NCBI RefSeq assembly: GCF_963678635.1
Contig: NC_087064.1
Location: 6,422,411-6,486,410 of the forward strand
Length of the DNA stretch: 64,000 nt
Direction of reading: 5' to 3'
Source: Symsagittifera roscoffensis
Taxonomy: Eukaryota; Xenacoelomorpha; Acoela; Convolutidae
This document shows, piece after piece, positions 60,001 to 64,000 of this stretch. The notes beneath the pieces were generated by a model. It was not told the DNA's origin. It saw nothing but the letters and a program-made list of their open reading frames with translations, and made no database searches. The position numbers and the translations under genes were made by a program. Position 1 is the first letter of the stretch. Every line of letters starts with the position of its first letter.

Positions 60001-62956
60001 ATTTGAAAGGACAGACAGCATGCTAGAAGGGTTGGGAGCCGGATGGACCGCGTCCTTCTTGGCAAAAGTCTACCCGAAAGTCTCGCACTACTTGATAAAG
60101 GAATTCCTCCAAGCGGTAGTGAAAGTATCGATAGTGGAATTAATAGCCTTGTTCGTGACATTTGGAGCGGAGAATTTCGTGAAAGGACCGGTGATACTGC
60201 TTACGGATGGAATACAGAACCTGCGACTAGATGGACTTCTGACATTGATCGCAATAACCCACGGAAACTTGGGAGGACTGATGAAACTGGCACGTTGTCC
60301 AGAGCAGATGAAAGAGAGAGTGAGGAATCTGGATATGAAGAAATCCACAGACTCGTGGAACAAAATAAGAGACCTGAGACACACTCTTATCCAGTATCTC
60401 TTGCAGCAAAATCGCTTTGGAACCGGAGAAGACGAGACAATTGAAAGAGAGGAAGATGTTAGACGACATGTTGGAGGCATGCCGCTGTTAACAGATTTGA
60501 GCTTAGCTATGAGAATCGATCCCTTGGCGCTGATCAGAGGAGTCACGGAGTTCGTGACAGTGATCTATGGACCAGCAGTCACCTTTGCGTTCCCTGACGT
60601 TAAAGTGGAAGCATATAGGAGGTCGGTGTTGCACCTGAACCTCATATCGGCAGTGGACGGTAGTACACTGAACTGGTGTGAGCAGCACGCATTGCGAGAG
60701 CTCATGAGTGAAGATCTGTTATTTGCGAAAATATCGGAGCCAGAGATGACAGTCATCCATTTTGACGATCACTTCTGTGACCGCATGGGAGAAGTAGAAA
60801 GAGGGCACATCGAGGTGTTTCCAAAGCTTTGGAATCTGAGGCCCTATGACAAAACGAATGGTGAAATGACCAGAGTGCCTCGTCTCACAGCAGCGTATCA
60901 CAAGGTGAGAGAAGAGACGAAGGACTGGGGCGATTACAAGAAGCTACCCGAAGCAATCCCTGAATTCCCTCTGATAAGAAGGATGTTGCTCGGAGCAGTC
61001 TCCGTAGTACAAACTCCTAGGTTGAGAGCATTCGAAACCAATGAAAGGAGAGTAGGGAATTTCTCGGCGACGATGGATCCATACTTCGTGGGGAGAAATG
61101 CCGCCGTGTTACAGTACACACGATTTGCGTACACGGATCAAGCGACGAGAAGGCGAATAAGCAACGCTGCTACTCCCAAGCCTGAAGGATTTGATGAGGA
61201 ATGGAGGGGACTAGGCTCAGCTCCAATGAGGATGAGAGGCAGGACTGAATTGCCTGAAGCCTCAGTAATCCTGACCAGTGTGAGAAAAGAGATGAAAGCT
61301 GCGGGAGTATTGCAGACGAGAATTTTCCTAGCACCCTTCGGCTGCGAAGAAATCAAAGTGGTCCATGGAGAAGAGGAAGATAAATCAGCCGGTACATTGC
61401 TCATACCGAGATTCCAGGAAGAAGCTGACAATGACAAACAAGGACCATCGAACTCGAATAGGGACAAGTCAGAAGGAGATGACGGACAGGGTGGAAACCG
61501 TCAGACTGAAGAACCCATGCAACAAGATCAAGCTGGTGGGGAGGACGACAGGGCATCGACAGGAGGAACATCCAGCCTGGATTTCAATATCTTCAGTGAT
61601 CTTGAGAATAATGCAGACACGTTGGAAACGACTGAGCCAGCGGATGAAGGCATCTCGACACTGGAACCTCCGTCAGCCTTTGAGGAGATGAAACTGAATT
61701 TGCCGGAGAGCAGCTCTCCTGGCAATACAAGAAATAACGATCAGAGAATCCTCATGGAATCACCTCGGAGGAGAAGAATAGAGGCCTCAGCCAGAGTACC
61801 TTTCTTGGGAACGCTGCCCGAAGAAGAATGGGAAGTACATCACCGAGACCACGAGAGTAGGACGGGATGTAAGCTGGACAGAGTGGCGTTCATGGAAGAA
61901 GTCTGGACTGTGATTCAGAGCTATGGGACCCAGTCCATTCTCAAAACAGGTCTCAATCAACCCTTGATGAGAGAAGTACTTGACAAGCTTGATGAGTGTG
62001 AAGGGAGACTGAGTGAGTTATTGATCGACTCAGCCACTGATGAGAGTGAAGTGAATTCTCCCATCAAGATGACACCGCAGGACAATGAAGGAGAGGTGGT
62101 GTACCTGTCAAGGACCAGGAGAGGAACGATGCGATCGAAAATGGTGATTGATAAAATCAATGCAATGAAAATGAAGTTAGGCAGCAGAGTGATGCCGAGG
62201 AGGATTGGAAAGACGAAAGTGGATTCGGAAATATCGATGAAAGCTGGTAACTCAGCGAAAAGAAAACGAGTCGAGGAAGTCATGGATTTGGGGCAAGGTG
62301 ATTATCAATTGTCTGGCACAGATAGAATATTAACTGATATAGCGATGGTGCCACCCATTCTCATGGCAGGGATAAAGTCAACCGGTTATAAATCCAAAAG
62401 GAGTGACCGCACTCTGACTGGAGCAACTTTAGAAATGGAAATACTCAGTCAATGTGGAGAGAGTAAAATGAGGGACTTCAAACCATCTCCCATGAATCAT
62501 GGAAAAGGAAGTGTTGCAGGACAACTGACACCAGTGGAATACAACCGACTAACAGTGTCGGAGACAGTGTCGATAGATGAACCCACCGGTGGATACATGG
62601 AGATGTTGGAATACCGGAACTCGGCTAGAGGGTATGTAGTGGCCCTGGAAGACGAAAAAGCCATGGAGGGTTATCTGGAAACGATGTTGCAAGGCACCGC
62701 CCTCAAGCAGAAGGCGTATGGAACTTTGGCGTCGTCTGACGTAGAGGCGGAGACGATCGAGCAGTTAGTGAGCCTTCCATGGAAAGCAGTAGTATTGAGG
62801 TATTTCGAAGAAGAAATGAGGACTACGCCAAGAATACATGCTCTCGTGGCAGTACCTTACGTAAGGACAGAATTACAACTCAGGCTCGCCTGGTGCATGA
62901 TGGGACTGACTCGCGAAGAATATGATTCAGAAGAAAAGAAGAGAACAAAGGGATGA
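56702..62956 (+). CDS. giant element protein with SGNH/GDSL hydrolase-like domain
   Basis: 2,084 codons from a GTG in an open frame that begins at 56675; the natural start is likely the ATG at 56425 in the other frame. Residues about 75-145 form a coiled coil (ELDDMTKTMLAMEEDRDMW). An SGNH hydrolase-like domain follows: LILGDSLV with Ser319, FGGAT (block II), VGTND with Asn368, DGIHF with Asp462/His465. A weaker parallel, VVANSEF (Ser779) and FAGINDH (Asn830), may be a degenerate second copy. The middle (about 950-1550) is globular and unrecognised. The C-terminal third is acidic, with basic stretches SPRRRRIEA and AKRKRVEE that resemble nuclear-localisation signals. No membrane segment or RT motif is visible. 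The position corresponds to env in envelope-bearing gypsy elements, but nothing resembles an envelope protein. Confidence 0.75.
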   Translation: MTWRMSLGWEVLGLTNQVRCQCPPSPNLGLTRMHREMNSEATSSGSPLRAAVPPKGAKVTQKVQTNQTIQDLDEMNDQLRSTKKELDDMTKTMLAMEEDRDMWRKLFEDCNKKQGQEIERLRQEYKERSEQVALTTSIEKVIPARDIPRGQSPMELLTPREMSQTTETRLPAETNRVTIPDPSDTLGDPVVEQTVRKLIETAGRLVANKNAPGSGVTAPYGTIDDTGRVQLSQTVIRQGMSNVTPLMGNSRIPERKVRKMPAKKVSRVIDVQKNNQLKYNFTGVPETDPRAYFNRATWSPAVNLQQPPLGTSHLILGDSLVRVLLNLRTSWVTTVMAFGGATIAQLYRMVELMNPGKIPNVMILVGTNDISRGSDEQEALWEAMMVCLFTTLWQKFSCAVLTVCTVPMNARSLTASGRRHNEGVMRWNNILRNLANRNAGRMILMDIEHELRAMDQARLTTDGIHFDSVEGQAWLNRVFQERLDELEAELFDTGVLKEEGTVSDTVITTFVPPNLETRLGTVPAVTNYRQQRSGEPGRRTDVQDRLGEAPMRRTIHPRKRIGPVNQPIEEVAGTSRSDTRSETTSTSREERPSRGSLMWSRSIPSPWHIYKDELMKLDLQRVSFIEDARRMLNGATLSVSRLYSITGVDWLIAASINFSSTTALRFADLEGLPSNNTIGPVNARPLQDLRLNHDERNREERPGRFLTARAPIGQHVKIFRQLTTPPGHVKERVYPKLVNQDGDAQRYGGLTAIKKDETIFAAYDKAEMRKAKIMVVANSEFVYTSKSLFWPDVIMLAAVDLDLLQSVSLAIGVQRQTEMNPITIVFAGINDHLHSRGFLSRLRDPATAENAVWPAIKDILESMGEVVDATKEGSFNKVTLRVVFALSPGYAHLPDGLKFVYAMVALLSEGKYDVIISAPNRMIEMENLRPLKAELPAVWSDISNAMRGFKDHALHMLVLDEVLGLELSNFSRQLKLKPGIDDDHRVITAMSNDLWFRAMEVASEDTRRKNSLETRAHLEAMVLRTKPEANQWLHLNPRVAALSADAFQQGPVMITKIHAYLLKEVNLAENAGEKTAEFVNRMCQITLETFWTQEVKGQEGFERTDSMLEGLGAGWTASFLAKVYPKVSHYLIKEFLQAVVKVSIVELIALFVTFGAENFVKGPVILLTDGIQNLRLDGLLTLIAITHGNLGGLMKLARCPEQMKERVRNLDMKKSTDSWNKIRDLRHTLIQYLLQQNRFGTGEDETIEREEDVRRHVGGMPLLTDLSLAMRIDPLALIRGVTEFVTVIYGPAVTFAFPDVKVEAYRRSVLHLNLISAVDGSTLNWCEQHALRELMSEDLLFAKISEPEMTVIHFDDHFCDRMGEVERGHIEVFPKLWNLRPYDKTNGEMTRVPRLTAAYHKVREETKDWGDYKKLPEAIPEFPLIRRMLLGAVSVVQTPRLRAFETNERRVGNFSATMDPYFVGRNAAVLQYTRFAYTDQATRRRISNAATPKPEGFDEEWRGLGSAPMRMRGRTELPEASVILTSVRKEMKAAGVLQTRIFLAPFGCEEIKVVHGEEEDKSAGTLLIPRFQEEADNDKQGPSNSNRDKSEGDDGQGGNRQTEEPMQQDQAGGEDDRASTGGTSSLDFNIFSDLENNADTLETTEPADEGISTLEPPSAFEEMKLNLPESSSPGNTRNNDQRILMESPRRRRIEASARVPFLGTLPEEEWEVHHRDHESRTGCKLDRVAFMEEVWTVIQSYGTQSILKTGLNQPLMREVLDKLDECEGRLSELLIDSATDESEVNSPIKMTPQDNEGEVVYLSRTRRGTMRSKMVIDKINAMKMKLGSRVMPRRIGKTKVDSEISMKAGNSAKRKRVEEVMDLGQGDYQLSGTDRILTDIAMVPPILMAGIKSTGYKSKRSDRTLTGATLEMEILSQCGESKMRDFKPSPMNHGKGSVAGQLTPVEYNRLTVSETVSIDEPTGGYMEMLEYRNSARGYVVALEDEKAMEGYLETMLQGTALKQKAYGTLASSDVEAETIEQLVSLPWKAVVLRYFEEEMRTTPRIHALVAVPYVRTELQLRLAWCMMGLTREEYDSEEKKRTKG

Positions 62957-63674
62957 TGAAGAAACATTAAAACTCAGAATTGTTTTATGTGTGTGAAAAA
63001 CTCAAGTGAGAAACCAAGCAACCAAGTTGTAATTGAAAACTGAAACATTTTGTTGAGTTTTGAAATTGTTGCATTTATAAATGTGCATTTTGGTTTTAGT
63101 TGAAGTGGCTTTAGAGACACTCACTTATTATTTATTTAGAAAGGCTTGAGGGAAGAGTATATTTAAATATTCCAGCCTGCATGATTGTTTTTAATCACTT
63201 AGGAAGACTGATCACTTTGTGGTGACATGAAAAACTTGAGTAACTTCTTGAGGAGGGAGGTTGTTGCATTGTTCTTTCTAACCACAAGGTTTCTTGGTTT
63301 TAATATTCAGGACAATAAACAAGCAAGATTTCCGAAGGGAAGGAGCATAGTAGGATAATTTTAGCTTGTTGGTTGGCAGGACTGTCCTGCAAGCCAAGAC
63401 CTTTTAAATCTAGGAGGAAAAGTTTCAATCGGGACATTGACACTGGAAGTCAGAAAATATGTTTTATCTTAAGTCATATCCTCAATGTGCAGATTAATGA
63501 AAGAATTTGAAGGCTATAGTGATGTAGTATGATGCCATTTATATTCTGCAGTGAGTCGATGTGACGTAGATAAAAGTAATTTCGTGCATTTTGTAAATTC
63601 TGTTCGATGACACTGTAACCATTTAGAACATTGCGCGATTCAATGAGGACATTGACCGGACTGTCCGGGGATTA
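62957..63674. other. 3' non-coding region of the LTR element
   Basis: No ORF. Directly before the 3' LTR is CCGGACTGTCCGGGGATTA, which has a 5-bp hairpin but is not a classic polypurine tract. The tract was not identified. Confidence 0.5.
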
Positions 63675-64000
63675 TGTGACATTCGAACAGAATGGCCAAA
63701 ATGCAATTTATGCAGGATTCGAATTTTGAGCAGTAGGCCTTCCGAGTTGATGATTTCGGAGGATTAGCGACGTTATTGGAACGTTTAGCCGGGCGGTGAG
63801 GGCTGGAATGTTCTGGTGTTTTAAATTTTCGAAAATTCGAATGATGACGTCACGTTTCTGAGAAATGCTGAAACGGCCATTTTAACAGGGAGCGAGTGAA
63901 AAAAAAAAACAACTTTATCTGTGATTGCGAACAGAACGAAAATCGAGATTAAAGAAAAACGACAACGAACTACAATAGCAGAGAACGTTCCAAGTTGCAA
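63675..64000 (+). repeat. 3' LTR, first ~326 bp
   Basis: Identical to 51476 onward apart from one extra A in an A-run near 63900. It runs off the window end. Confidence 0.93.

Larger units (their letters stand above)
51476..64000 (+). mobile_element. large Ty3/gypsy-related LTR element, right LTR cut by window end
   Basis: The first 325 bp of the LTR at 51476 recur at 63675-64000 in direct orientation with one homopolymer length difference, so the unit spacing is 12,199 bp and the insertion is recent. The content is an LTR, an inverted partial LTR, an integrase ORF with a macro-domain extension, and a ~2.1-kilocodon second coding region. Gag, protease, RT and RNase H are not visible. The coding part is clearly more GC-rich than the surroundings. 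The target-site duplication cannot be checked. Confidence 0.85.

Noticed and set aside
57062..60546. Several minus-strand ORFs of 100-240 codons
   Set aside because: They are shadows of the GC-richer 2,084-codon plus-strand ORF and show no family motif.
61980..62060. Hammerhead-ribozyme-like CTGATGAG
   Set aside because: It is inside a long coding frame and lacks the paired stems and the GAAA box at the right distance.
56702..62956. Envelope protein
   Set aside because: No signal peptide, transmembrane segment or furin-like site is visible despite the env-like position.
51476..64000. Tandemly integrated DNA virus instead of an LTR element
   Set aside because: The direct repeats have TG...CA ends with a short terminal inverted repeat, and the coding content includes a gypsy-type integrase with a GPF/Y module, which fits an LTR element better.
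1..64000. CRISPR arrays or bacterial genes
   Set aside because: Tandem repeats lack spacer structure, and all recognised genes are animal or transposon genes with introns.

Overview
The window is nuclear DNA of an AT-rich, intron-bearing animal, most likely an invertebrate; I cannot name the species. The evidence is two split metazoan genes with GT/AG introns and a heavy load of animal-type transposable elements: non-LTR retrotransposons, tRNA-derived SINE-like pieces, hAT-type MITEs and one very large LTR element. There is no bacterial or phage content and no CRISPR array.

Layout. 1-24.9 kb: the minus-strand gene for an FBXW5-type F-box/WD40 protein. Eight exons were placed by splice site and reading phase between 24935 and 5037; the last WD repeat lies beyond the left edge. 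Its long introns hold a foldback element, a hAT MITE with a perfect 8-bp target duplication, a head-to-tail array of decayed LINEs (7.6-14.9 kb), a 1.25-kb segmental duplication (22.3-24.2 kb) and many short dispersed repeats. 25-34.4 kb: gene-free AT-rich DNA with repeats and a 72-bp MITE. 34.5-36.7 kb: a minus-strand three-exon GAB/DOS-family docking protein (PH domain, GRB2 SH3 motif, SHP2-type tyrosine motifs). 37.1-48.1 kb: a CR1/L2-like LINE whose EN-RT part is repeated four times in tandem, then a fragment of another LINE. 48.1-51.4 kb: SINE-like pieces, a second copy of a ~520-bp repeat and a 65-bp tandem repeat.

51.476 kb to the right edge: a recently inserted element of about 13 kb whose 3' LTR is cut by the window end. 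Its 5' LTR is 920 bp. An inverted partial LTR copy follows and abuts a Ty3/gypsy integrase; no gag, protease, reverse transcriptase or RNase H is visible. The integrase ORF has a C-terminal extension ending in a degenerate macro domain of the TARG1/OARD1 type. A second, roughly 2,100-residue coding region carries an SGNH/GDSL hydrolase-like domain, a possible degenerate second one, coiled coil and nuclear-localisation-like basic stretches. This element is the most unusual thing in the window.

The two host genes belong to unrelated pathways (ubiquitin-ligase substrate recognition and receptor tyrosine kinase signalling), and I see no functional link between them. The rest of the window is shaped by transposon insertion, tandem DNA-level duplication and decay.
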